Below are positions 1-8,235 of a stretch of 64,000 nt of DNA, in pieces. Below the pieces are notes generated by a model. The model was not told the origin of the DNA. It was given only the letters and a program-made list of their open reading frames with translations, and made no database searches. A program made the translations under genes and the position numbers. The stretch covers positions 62,001 through 126,000 of the forward strand of contig CAKOUO010000002.1 of the NCBI GenBank assembly GCA_934120645.1. The letters run 5' to 3'. This DNA is from an uncultured Clostridia bacterium. GTDB lineage: Bacteria; Bacillota; Clostridia; TANB77; CAG-508. Position 1 is the first letter of the stretch, and each line of letters starts with the position of its first letter.

Positions 1-2
1 AA

Positions 3-659
3 TTGACAGATGAAGGAAAAGAAAATATAAAACATATATATAAATCAGATATAAAAAGAGCATTTATAACATTTGATGATGGACCATCAAATAATACAGG
101 TTATATCTTAGATATATTAAAAGAAAAAAATGTAAAAGCAACATTTTTTGTATTAGGTATGCAAGCAGAAAAATTTCCAGAAACATTAAAAAGAATATAT
201 GATGAAGGACATTATATAGCAAATCATGGATATTCACATTCATACTCAAGCATATATAGTTCTCCAGAAGAGGTTTTAAACGAATATAACAAATGTAATC
301 AAATAGTTGCAAATTCATTAGGAGTTCCTGAATATAATTCACATTTATTTAGATTTCCAGGTGGATCTGTAGGAGGAAAATACAAACAAATAAAATCACA
401 AGCAATACCTTTACTAGAACAAAATGGAATAGTATATGTTGATTGGAATGCATTAACTGGAGATTCAGAAAAGCAAAATCCTTCAGAAGAGTATTTAATG
501 AATAATTTACAACAAACAACAAAAGGAAAAAATAGTTTGGTAGTATTAATGCATGATTCAGAGGCAAAAAAAATAACAGCAGATACATTGCCAGAAGTTA
601 TAGAATATTTACAACAAGAAGGATATCAGTTCCAAAATTTTTATGATGTTATGAAATAA
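3..659 (+). CDS. Polysaccharide deacetylase (NodB-type), 5' end cut off by window
   Basis: The reading frame is open to the window edge, so the true start and probably a membrane anchor lie upstream. The visible 218 residues form a NodB / carbohydrate esterase 4 domain. The motif TFDDGPS holds the catalytic and metal aspartates (about residues 24-29). HGYSH supplies the two metal histidines (about 75 and 79). FRFPGGS and the late LMHD motif complete the set. The family removes acetyl groups from N-acetylglucosamine, usually in peptidoglycan, outside the membrane. The next gene starts 21 nt downstream with its own ribosome site, so they may be co-transcribed. The exact substrate is not shown by the sequence. 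Confidence 0.9.
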   Translation: MTDEGKENIKHIYKSDIKRAFITFDDGPSNNTGYILDILKEKNVKATFFVLGMQAEKFPETLKRIYDEGHYIANHGYSHSYSSIYSSPEEVLNEYNKCNQIVANSLGVPEYNSHLFRFPGGSVGGKYKQIKSQAIPLLEQNGIVYVDWNALTGDSEKQNPSEEYLMNNLQQTTKGKNSLVVLMHDSEAKKITADTLPEVIEYLQQEGYQFQNFYDVMK

Positions 660-680
660 ATTGAAAGGAGAAACTTTAAA

Positions 681-3023
681 TTGCCTAGAAAGAAAAAAAT
701 AGTAGTAGAAGGAATAGAAGACAAGATAGAATATTTAGGAATAGATTTAGACAAAATACCAGACAAAATAAAAAAATTTGAACCATTAGAATTTAGAGTT
801 CCAAGACTTTATGATGAAAAACAATACAGACAATATAAATTTGTTCCTATAAACGATATTCAAATATTATTATCTCCAACCAATAGATTAGATACTTTAG
901 AAGAAAAGTATAAAAAAGCAAGCCCATTATATGAATATTTAGATAATAAAAATGAAGAAAATTTATTAAAATATACAACATTTTTAAATATGCTTAAAAA
1001 TATGAATGTAGAAGATGTAGAAAAAATTGAAAAAGAACAAAATAATTTAAATAAAAATTTACCATTTAAAGTTAAATTTAATGGAAATTATTTATGGCAA
1101 ATTTACTATTCAGAAAATACAGATAAGTATTTTATGATAGTACCAACAGAAGACACAGATTATTCAACATTTTTCTATTTATTAAAAAAACAATTAGAAA
1201 ATAAAAAAACTGGTAAAGTTTTTGTGCCAATAAACAATGTTCAATATTCTAGTAAATATTTAAAAAAATCAGAATTTGAAGATATAGAAAACTATTTATG
1301 GTTATTTACAAAAGATTGGCCATTAATTTATGAGGTATATGATAAGAAAAATAATTTATCAATACAAATAGTCGGAGAAACAAATGTATATGAAAAAATA
1401 AAAACAACATATAAAATTGAATTAAAAACAGCAGAAGATGCTAATAAATTTTATAAATTATTAAAAGCTATATTTATATTACAAACAGAATTACCAAATT
1501 ATTATAATTTTACAACAAATATAGACAAAAAAGGAAGTCTAGAATTTTATTTAGATGACTATAAAATTGAATATGAAAACATAACAGAATTTATAAGAGA
1601 ACAATATAAAAATGGACTAAAAAGAAGAAAAGAAATAAAAATTAAAATCCGTACTTATAAAAAAAGATTAGAAGAATTAAAACAAATAGCATCTATGCAA
1701 GAAATAGAATACTTAGCAAAAGAAAAGCAAATATCAACTTTTCTAGAATGTAAAAAAACATTTTTTGGTAAATTTAAATATTATTTTAAATATGGTAAAA
1801 AAAGTAATAAGAATAAAAAAATAATAGAAGAACAAGAAAATGAAGAAGAACTAGACATTGAAAACGAAGTAACAAAAATTAATAATGCAGATAAGAAAAA
1901 TAGAAAGAAAATTCCAATAAAGAAAGTATATACATTAGAAGAATTAATAACAAGCTACAAAGAATTAGAAGAATTAGAAACAAAGATGAAAAATCTATTG
2001 TTAGATATAAATGCATTAAAATTAAAAAATAAAAATCTGGAAAAGAAAATAGAAAATGCAAGTAAATTTATAGAAGAAATAGATAAGCATAAAAAAAGTA
2101 TATTCGAATTTTGGAAATATAGTAATAAAGATGAAATGTCTGTATTACCAGAAGGAGAACAAGAAGAAGTAAATGTTATAAAGAAAATAGAAAAAACATT
2201 TGATTATGAAGAAGATTTAGAAGAATTTGGTAAAAAATTAGATAAAATTCAAAGTAAAAATCTTAATAAAGAAGAAACAGATAGTATATACATAGCAACA
2301 ACAAATTTAATAGAATTATTAAATAAAATAAAAACTAATAATGCAACACCAGAAGAATTAGAAAAATCATTAAAAGACATCAAAAAAGAAGCAAAAGAAG
2401 AAAAATCTTTAAGAGAAGAAGAATATGATATATTTGGAAGCCTAATAGAAGATTCTACAAAAGTTAGAAAAATAAAAAATAAGAAACATAGAGAATTGCC
2501 AAAAGATAAATATAATATATTATCTATTAACAAAAACACTAAAACAATAGGTTATAGATTGGATTTAGAAAATGTTATTGAAAATATAAAAAAATCTTTA
2601 GAAAAAATAGTAATTCCAGACAGTTTATCAATATATAAAGCAATTTCAGATGACAAATTAAATAATAAAGAAATAAATGTATTTAATATAAACCCTGAAA
2701 CAGAAATGAAAGAAGCGGTAAAAAAAGAAGGAAAGAAAATAAATTTATACAAAATAAACATAAAAGAAGGCACAAATGGATTAGGATTTACAAATATTAT
2801 TTTTTATGATAATCAAAATAAAACATTACCAGCAGGAATGGATTTATCTACAAAAATGATAATAGATACATCAAAAATACATTTAAATTTAATTAATAAA
2901 AAATCTTTTAGAATTGCAAAATTTGAAGATGAAAGTAATGATTTTTCAAATGTTAACATGAAAGATGTTGATGTTTTTGAATACGAAATAGTTGAAATTG
3001 AAGATTTAGAAAACTGTCAATAG
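681..3023 (+). CDS. Large lysine/glutamate-rich protein of unknown function (780 aa)
   Basis: Starts at TTG with GAAAGGAG 5-10 nt upstream. I do not recognise a family. No signal peptide or membrane segment is evident. The first about 300 residues look globular, with aromatic-rich strands. From about residue 305 to 620 the protein is dominated by charged helical stretches typical of coiled coils, separated by a basic linker near residue 375. A second small globular part ends the protein. It follows the deacetylase closely, so a cell-envelope role is possible but unproven. The last residues and the stop codon come from an inverted GGGAC repeat (3014-3043), suggesting the original C-terminus was altered by repeat insertion. 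Confidence 0.75.
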   Translation: MPRKKKIVVEGIEDKIEYLGIDLDKIPDKIKKFEPLEFRVPRLYDEKQYRQYKFVPINDIQILLSPTNRLDTLEEKYKKASPLYEYLDNKNEENLLKYTTFLNMLKNMNVEDVEKIEKEQNNLNKNLPFKVKFNGNYLWQIYYSENTDKYFMIVPTEDTDYSTFFYLLKKQLENKKTGKVFVPINNVQYSSKYLKKSEFEDIENYLWLFTKDWPLIYEVYDKKNNLSIQIVGETNVYEKIKTTYKIELKTAEDANKFYKLLKAIFILQTELPNYYNFTTNIDKKGSLEFYLDDYKIEYENITEFIREQYKNGLKRRKEIKIKIRTYKKRLEELKQIASMQEIEYLAKEKQISTFLECKKTFFGKFKYYFKYGKKSNKNKKIIEEQENEEELDIENEVTKINNADKKNRKKIPIKKVYTLEELITSYKELEELETKMKNLLLDINALKLKNKNLEKKIENASKFIEEIDKHKKSIFEFWKYSNKDEMSVLPEGEQEEVNVIKKIEKTFDYEEDLEEFGKKLDKIQSKNLNKEETDSIYIATTNLIELLNKIKTNNATPEELEKSLKDIKKEAKEEKSLREEEYDIFGSLIEDSTKVRKIKNKKHRELPKDKYNILSINKNTKTIGYRLDLENVIENIKKSLEKIVIPDSLSIYKAISDDKLNNKEINVFNINPETEMKEAVKKEGKKINLYKINIKEGTNGLGFTNIIFYDNQNKTLPAGMDLSTKMIIDTSKIHLNLINKKSFRIAKFEDESNDFSNVNMKDVDVFEYEIVEIEDLENCQ

Positions 3024-3043
3024 GGACGGGCCTTTTTGACAAC
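3014..3043. repeat. REP-like inverted repeat, subfamily A, single copy
   Basis: A 30-nt unit whose ends TGTCAA and TTGACA pair around a GGGACGGG core. It closely matches the two arms at 29871-29900 and 29943-29972. It supplies the stop codon TAG of the preceding gene at 3021-3023. Confidence 0.75.
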
Positions 3044-3048
3044 TAATA

Positions 3049-3081
3049 TAAAAAGCTTAAAGTAAATCTTTAAGCTTTTTT
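3049..3081 (+). terminator. Intrinsic terminator after the 780-aa gene
   Basis: Stem AAAAGCTTAAAG / CTTTAAGCTTTT with a short loop, followed by a T run. It ends the deacetylase/780-aa unit. Confidence 0.8.
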
Positions 3082-3098
3082 GGTGCCAATAGAATATT

Positions 3099-3284
3099 TT
3101 AATCATTAATGTAATCATAACCATTGAAACATATAATAATTACTACAATGAATGCCAGTACTGCATAAAAGGGACTTTTTAGCAAGTTTGCCTCTACTAT
3201 GAACATCCCCAGATGAAAACCTAATACAGTATTGACGAGATAAAAAATAATTTCTTTACGATGTGTTTTTGTAAAATGTTCCAT
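3099..3284 (-). CDS. Possible small membrane protein, 61 aa
   Basis: An open frame of 61 codons on the minus strand downstream of the tRNA-Leu gene. It has a basic N-terminus followed by two hydrophobic stretches (about residues 13-30 and 36-55), as in small membrane proteins. No family is recognised. There is no clear Shine-Dalgarno before the ATG, and the tRNA terminator lies between it and the tRNA promoter, so it would need its own promoter. It could be a chance frame. Confidence 0.3.
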   Translation of the reverse strand: MEHFTKTHRKEIIFYLVNTVLGFHLGMFIVEANLLKSPFYAVLAFIVVIIICFNGYDYIND

Positions 3285-3312
3285 AATTTTACATAAAATT
3301 ACAACAGACAGT

Positions 3313-3343
3313 AAAAAAACAGCCAGAAAATAAAATCTGGTTG
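3313..3343 (-). terminator. Intrinsic terminator of tRNA-Leu(CAA)
   Basis: Read on the minus strand, stem CAACCAGA / TCTGGCTG is followed by seven T residues, about 45 nt downstream of the tRNA 3' end. Confidence 0.7.
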
Positions 3344-3387
3344 GTTTTTGTATCTTTTTGTTCTACTAGTTTGAACAAATATGTAGT

Positions 3388-3474
3388 TGGTGCCGGTGGT
3401 GGGACTCGAACCCACACGCCATTGCTGACAACAGATTTTGAGTCTGTCCCGTCTACCAATTTCAGCACACCGGC
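3388..3474 (-). tRNA. tRNA-Leu, anticodon CAA
   Basis: An 87-nt class II tRNA on the minus strand, beginning GCCGGTG and ending CACCGGC-A-CCA with the CCA encoded. The anticodon stem ACAGA/TCTGT encloses loop CTCAAAA, giving anticodon CAA, which reads the leucine codon TTG. The long variable arm expected for tRNA-Leu lies between the anticodon arm and the GGTTCGAGTCC T arm. It stands alone, not in a tRNA cluster. Confidence 0.97.
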
Positions 3475-3575
3475 AAATAATTTATATTACATAAATATTA
3501 TATTAGCATAATTATAAAAAAAAGTCCAGTAAAAATTGAATTTTTTATAATCAAAAAGCTTATAGTAATCAAAAA

Positions 3576-3604
3576 TTGAAAATTATGTAAATTTGTGATA
3601 TAAT
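3576..3604 (+). promoter_or_regulatory. Sigma-A type promoter of the four-HTH gene
   Basis: TTGAAA (3576-3581), 17-nt spacer, TATAAT (3599-3604), about 55 nt before the start codon. Confidence 0.8.
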
Positions 3605-3659
3605 ATAAATATGTAATTATAAAATTCAATAAAATGATTATTTTTTTGGAGGAATAGAT

Positions 3660-4238
3660 ATGAGCAGAAAAGAAAAAATAGCACGGAGAAGAGAACTTGT
3701 ACGCAAATACTTAGAAGAAAACCCCAATATAACAGGAGTAGAAATAGCAAAAAGACTCGAGGTTTCAGAAAATACAATATGGAGTGATATAAAAAGTTTT
3801 CAAAATCAAAAATGGTCAAAACAGAAAATTGAAATTAGAAGACAGAAAGTACGTAACCTCTTAGAAAATTCATTTAAATTAAGTGTCGAAGACATTGCAA
3901 AAGAGCTTGGAGTTTCAGTATGCACAGTAAGAAAGGATATAGAATTTTTACAGTTAGAATGTAGGCAACAAAAAGTAATTGTTAGGAAAAATAAAATAAA
4001 AAAATGCATAGAACAAAATATGACTGTATCAGAAATTGCGGTTGAACTTCAAGTTATGAAAAACACTGTACGTAAAGACCTAAAAGAAATGAATTTAAAG
4101 GTAACAGCCAAAAACATGAGGATGAATAGAATAAAAGAGGACTTAAAAAACAAAATGACAATTAAAGAAATTGCCCAAAAAGAACAAATTACTGAAAAAA
4201 CAGTATGGCAGTATTTATATTTAATAAGAAAAAGTTAA
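3660..4238 (+). CDS. Protein of four tandem helix-turn-helix units (192 aa)
   Basis: Starts at ATG behind GGAGGAATAGAT. The sequence consists of four copies of one unit: a basic helix (KIxxRRxxVRxxLE type) followed by a DeoR/sigma-like helix-turn-helix. The units lie at about residues 6-47, 54-99, 105-143 and 152-190, with signature fragments GVEIAKRLEVSENTIWSDIK, VEDIAKELGVSVCTVRKDI, VSEIAVELQVMKNTVRKDL and IKEIAQKEQITEKTVWQYL. There is no effector or catalytic domain, so it probably binds DNA in an extended way. It is monocistronic, with its own promoter and terminator. Codon 9 is CGG, extremely rare in this window, and codons such as CGC and CTC suggest foreign origin. Its target is unknown. 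Confidence 0.85.
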   Translation: MSRKEKIARRRELVRKYLEENPNITGVEIAKRLEVSENTIWSDIKSFQNQKWSKQKIEIRRQKVRNLLENSFKLSVEDIAKELGVSVCTVRKDIEFLQLECRQQKVIVRKNKIKKCIEQNMTVSEIAVELQVMKNTVRKDLKEMNLKVTAKNMRMNRIKEDLKNKMTIKEIAQKEQITEKTVWQYLYLIRKS

Positions 4239-4254
4239 GCGTACAAGAAAAGGA

Positions 4255-4285
4255 GATAGACTAGATTTATAGTCTATCTTTTTTT
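4255..4285 (+). terminator. Intrinsic terminator after the four-HTH gene
   Basis: Stem GATAGACTA / TAGTCTATC around a six-base loop, followed by TTTTTTT. Confidence 0.9.
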
Positions 4286-4344
4286 GTCATTATTAAAAAA
4301 TAAAAACATATATTTTAATAATTAAAATTTTGGGTGGTGGTAAA

Positions 4345-6483
4345 TTGAAAAATGAATATACAGTTGCATTAGCAGGAAACCCAAATGTTGGAAAATCAAC
4401 AATATTTAATAGCTTAACAGGTATGCACCAACATACTGGAAATTGGACAGGAAAAACAGTAGCAAATGCAACAGGGGAACTTAAGATAAAGGATAAAAAA
4501 TTCACATTAGTAGATATACCAGGTACATATTCAATAATGTCAAGCTCAGAAGAAGAAGAGATTGCAAGAGACTATATATGTTTTGGAAATCCAGATGTAA
4601 CAATTGTAGTAGTTGACAGCACATGTTTAGAGAGAAATTTAAATTTAGTTTTTCAAATAATGGAAATTACTAATAATATAATAATTTGTGTAAATTTATT
4701 AGACGAAGCTAAGAAGAAGAAAATAAAAATAGACTTAAAAAAGCTATCAGAATTGTTAGGAGTTCCAGTTGTAGGAACAATTGCAAAAAATAAACATACA
4801 TTAGAAAATTTAAAAAGTACAATATATAAAGTTTGTAATAATAATATAAAATGTAAACCAAAAGAAATTAAATATAATAGTGAAATAGAAGAATGCGTAA
4901 AAAAATTACAAGACAAAATGGACGAAATTTATAAGAAAGAAAATATTAGAGAAAATAGAAGTTTTGAAAACACAATGGATACAATATCACCAAAATTATA
5001 TAGATGGATATCTATAAAATTAATAGATGGAGAAAATAAAATTTTAGAATCAATACAAAGTAATTTGAAATTAGACTTAAAAAATGAATCACTTGAAAAT
5101 GAAGTAAAAAAAGTAAAAGAAGAATTAAGAAAAAATAATATAGATGATAGTAATTTTAAAGATAAAATTGTATCAAATATTATGCAAAAGGCTGAAGATG
5201 TAAGAAATGAAGTTTGTACTTTTCAAAATGAGGATTATGGTAAAAAAGACCGAAAAATAGACAAAATATTAACATCAAAAAGATTTGGAATTCCAATTAT
5301 GATATTATTTTTAGGAATAATATTTTGGATAACAATAATTGGAGCAAATTACCCATCAGAGTTACTGTTTAGTGTATTTAATTGGTTACAAGATAAATTA
5401 ATGCATTTTGCAAATTATTTAAATTGGCCATTATGGCTTTCAGATATGTTTATAAATGGAGTGTACCAAACATTAACTTGGATTATAGCTGTAATGTTGC
5501 CACCAATGGCAATATTTTTTCCACTTTTTACAATTTTAGAAGATTTAGGATATTTGCCAAGAATAGCATTTAATATGGATGGATTTTTTAAAAAAGCATG
5601 TTGTAGTGGAAAACAAATGATAACTATGTGTATGGGATTCGGATGTAATAGTTGTGGAGTAACAGGATGTAGAATTATAGATTCTCCAAGAGAAAGATTA
5701 ATTGCAATATTAACAAATAACTTTGTACCATGTAATGGAAGATTTCCATTTTTAATATCAATAGCAACTATATTTGTTGCAGGAGCATTTGCAGGTAATA
5801 ATGGATTTTTATCTTCAATATTATCTACAATTTCTGTAATAATAATTATTATATTTGGAATAGTTTTAACTTTGCTAATATCAAGAATTTTATCAAAAAC
5901 AATATTAAAAGGAATGCCATCATCAATGGTATTAGAATTACCACCATATAGGAAACCACAATTTGGAAAAATATTAGTAAGGTCAATATTTGATAGAACA
6001 ATATTTGTATTAGGTAGAGCAATATCTGTTGCTGCTCCTGCAGGATTAATAATCTGGATTTTTGCTAATATTGGAATTAATGGTCAAAGTTTACTTACTA
6101 TTATTGCAAATTTTTTAAACCCATTTGCACAACTAATGGGATTAGATGGATATATACTAACAGCATTTATATTAGGAATTCCTGCAAATGAAATTGTATT
6201 ACCAATAATTTTAATGTGTTATTTAAAAGGTGGTACATTAGTAAATATAGAAGATACAATACAAATAGGGCAAATTTTAATACAAAACGGATGGACCATG
6301 CTTACAGCCATGAATGTGATGTTATTTACAATTTGTCATTTTCCATGTGCTACAACTTTATTAACAATAAAAAAAGAAACTGGAAGCTGGAAGTGGACTG
6401 CAATTTCTTTTGTTATTCCTACTGTTTGTGGAATTATTTTATGTATGGCAACAAATTTGATTTACAATATATTTCTAATTTAA
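4345..6483 (+). CDS. feoB: Ferrous iron transporter FeoB
   Basis: Imports Fe2+ across the cytoplasmic membrane. I place the start at TTG 4345, behind the purine-rich GGGTGGTGG. An upstream in-frame TTG at 4330 would lie inside that ribosome site. The N-terminal GTPase domain shows G1 GNPNVGKS (residues 11-18), the G3 motif DIPG (57-60) and an NLLD G4 motif. A helical linker with poor conservation follows (about 175-300). The C-terminal half carries the multi-helix Gate domains, including PCNGRFPFLI and the second-core LELPPYRKP motif. At about 712 residues it has normal family length. No feoA precedes it, and it stands alone between two terminator or promoter regions. Confidence 0.95.
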   Translation: MKNEYTVALAGNPNVGKSTIFNSLTGMHQHTGNWTGKTVANATGELKIKDKKFTLVDIPGTYSIMSSSEEEEIARDYICFGNPDVTIVVVDSTCLERNLNLVFQIMEITNNIIICVNLLDEAKKKKIKIDLKKLSELLGVPVVGTIAKNKHTLENLKSTIYKVCNNNIKCKPKEIKYNSEIEECVKKLQDKMDEIYKKENIRENRSFENTMDTISPKLYRWISIKLIDGENKILESIQSNLKLDLKNESLENEVKKVKEELRKNNIDDSNFKDKIVSNIMQKAEDVRNEVCTFQNEDYGKKDRKIDKILTSKRFGIPIMILFLGIIFWITIIGANYPSELLFSVFNWLQDKLMHFANYLNWPLWLSDMFINGVYQTLTWIIAVMLPPMAIFFPLFTILEDLGYLPRIAFNMDGFFKKACCSGKQMITMCMGFGCNSCGVTGCRIIDSPRERLIAILTNNFVPCNGRFPFLISIATIFVAGAFAGNNGFLSSILSTISVIIIIIFGIVLTLLISRILSKTILKGMPSSMVLELPPYRKPQFGKILVRSIFDRTIFVLGRAISVAAPAGLIIWIFANIGINGQSLLTIIANFLNPFAQLMGLDGYILTAFILGIPANEIVLPIILMCYLKGGTLVNIEDTIQIGQILIQNGWTMLTAMNVMLFTICHFPCATTLLTIKKETGSWKWTAISFVIPTVCGIILCMATNLIYNIFLI

Positions 6484-6502
6484 ATATATTTTTTTATATC
6501 TC

Positions 6503-6531
6503 TTGAAAAAAAGCAAAAATTAATGTATGAT
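6503..6531 (+). promoter_or_regulatory. Promoter of the solute-binding protein gene
   Basis: TTGAAA (6503-6508), 17-nt spacer, TATGAT (6526-6531), 27 nt before the start codon. Confidence 0.75.
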
Positions 6532-6557
6532 ATCAAAAGATAAGATAGAGGTGGATT

Positions 6558-8135
6558 ATGAAATCAAATTTGTTCAAATATATTTTTATTATATTTGCAA
6601 TAGCAATAATGATTTTTGCAATTGTAAAAATAAAAAAAGACGAAAAAAAAGTTGATAATCAAACGAGCCAAACACAAGAACAGACACAAGAAATAATTAA
6701 AGAACTAAAATTAGGAGTGGCTTCTTTTGATAGTATAAATCCAATATTAAGTAAAAATAAAAACATTCAAGATATATCAAAAATAATGTTTGATCCATTA
6801 ATAACAATAACAACAGATTACAAAGCAAAAGGATGCTTAGCAAAAGAATGGGCAAAACAAACTGACAATACATATCTAATAAAATTAAGAGATGATGTAA
6901 AATGGTCAAATGGAGATAAATTTACATCAGAAGATGTACGTTTTACAATAGATAGACTAAAAGACTCAGATACTATATATTCTTCTAATGTAGAACATAT
7001 AACTTCTGTAGAAGCAGTAGATAGTACCACAGTAAAAATTATATTAGATGCAGAAGTACCATTTTTTGAATATAACTTAACATTTCCAATACTATCCAAT
7101 AATTATTATAGTGATAAGGAATTTGTAGCAGATATAGTTCCAGTAGGAACAGGAATGTATAAAGCTGTAGAAGTACAAAATTCATCAATAATATTAAGTA
7201 AAAACGAAAATTATTGGAATAGCGAAGAAAATCCAATAATAGATAAAATAACAATAAATTTGTATTCAACAGCAGGAGAATTATATAATGCTTTTAAAAT
7301 GGGAAATATAGATTTTATTAGTACACAAAATAGTAATCTTTCAGATTATATAGGTACAATAGGATATTTTTCAAAAGAGATGAAAGGTAGAGAACATGAT
7401 TTTATAGCATTTAACACTCAAAGCAAATTATTGTCTGATATAAATATAAGGAAATCAATATGTTATTCAATAGATAAATCAAATATTGTATCAAGTATTT
7501 ATGGAGATAAATATTATACATCAAGTTTTCCACTTGATTATGGTTCATGGATATATAAACAAGAAGATACAAGTTCAGGATATAATATTGAACAGGCAAA
7601 GCAAATATTAGTAGATAATGGGTGGAGCTATAAATATAAATATTGGCAAAAAACAGTAAATTATAAAACACAAAGAATCTCTTTAAATTTTGTAGTAAAA
7701 TCAACAGATGCTACACGAGTAAGTGTAGCAGAAAATATAAAAACACAACTAGAAAATCAGGGAATTAGAATAAATTTAATAAAAGCTTCCAACGAACAAT
7801 ATAATAATTATTTACAAACTAAAAATTATGACATGATATTATGCAGTATAAATCTTTCAATAAGCCCTAATTTGACAACATTTTTTGGTGAAAATAACTT
7901 AGCTAACTATTCAAATGATGAAGTTACGAACATAATGAATGAAGTGAAAAATTTAACAGATGAAAATAAATTAAAAGAAGATTATAAAAGATTAGGAGAG
8001 ATATATAAAACAGAAATGCCATATCTAAGTTTATATAATAATAAATATATAGTTGCATATAGTACAGGATTATCGGGAACAGTTGAACCTAACTGGTTTT
8101 ACCAATTCTATAATATAAAAGATTGGCATAAATAA
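6558..8135 (+). CDS. Family 5 extracellular solute-binding protein (oligopeptide type)
   Basis: A 525-residue protein of the SBP_bac_5 family that captures peptides, nickel or similar ligands for ABC importers. Residues 7-23 form one hydrophobic segment. There is no lipobox cysteine, so it is probably held by an uncleaved N-terminal anchor rather than lipid. Family signatures include FDPLITI, LRDDVKWSNGDKFTSEDVRF and the RKSICYSIDK region. No permease or ATPase gene is adjacent, so its transporter must be encoded elsewhere, or it may act in sensing. Flanked by feoB and recA but with its own promoter, so the context says little. Confidence 0.88.
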   Translation: MKSNLFKYIFIIFAIAIMIFAIVKIKKDEKKVDNQTSQTQEQTQEIIKELKLGVASFDSINPILSKNKNIQDISKIMFDPLITITTDYKAKGCLAKEWAKQTDNTYLIKLRDDVKWSNGDKFTSEDVRFTIDRLKDSDTIYSSNVEHITSVEAVDSTTVKIILDAEVPFFEYNLTFPILSNNYYSDKEFVADIVPVGTGMYKAVEVQNSSIILSKNENYWNSEENPIIDKITINLYSTAGELYNAFKMGNIDFISTQNSNLSDYIGTIGYFSKEMKGREHDFIAFNTQSKLLSDINIRKSICYSIDKSNIVSSIYGDKYYTSSFPLDYGSWIYKQEDTSSGYNIEQAKQILVDNGWSYKYKYWQKTVNYKTQRISLNFVVKSTDATRVSVAENIKTQLENQGIRINLIKASNEQYNNYLQTKNYDMILCSINLSISPNLTTFFGENNLANYSNDEVTNIMNEVKNLTDENKLKEDYKRLGEIYKTEMPYLSLYNNKYIVAYSTGLSGTVEPNWFYQFYNIKDWHK

Positions 8136-8164
8136 AAATAAATAAAAAATAAATAGAAAAAGTA

Positions 8165-8215
8165 TTGACAAAACAAATTTTTGATGATATAAACTAATTA
8201 TCAAACAAAAGTTCA
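8165..8215 (+). promoter_or_regulatory. recA promoter with a degenerate LexA-like operator
   Basis: TTGACA (8165-8170), 17-nt spacer, TATAAA (8188-8193). Just downstream, CAAACAAAAGTTCA (8202-8215) matches 11 of 14 positions of the Bacillus-type LexA box CGAACRNRYGTTYG. Its position over the transcription start would suit repression. The operator call is an inference. Confidence 0.6.
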
Positions 8216-8235
8216 ATAATTAAGGAGGAAAAACA

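Noticed and set aside
4330..4344. FeoB start at TTG 4330
   Set aside because: The codons GGT-GGT-GGT belong to the purine-rich ribosome site of the TTG at 4345, which begins with the conserved N-terminus.
6216..6506. Frame of 96 codons inside the 3' end of feoB
   Set aside because: It is a shifted shadow of feoB with Asn/Tyr/Cys-rich low-complexity product and no ribosome site.
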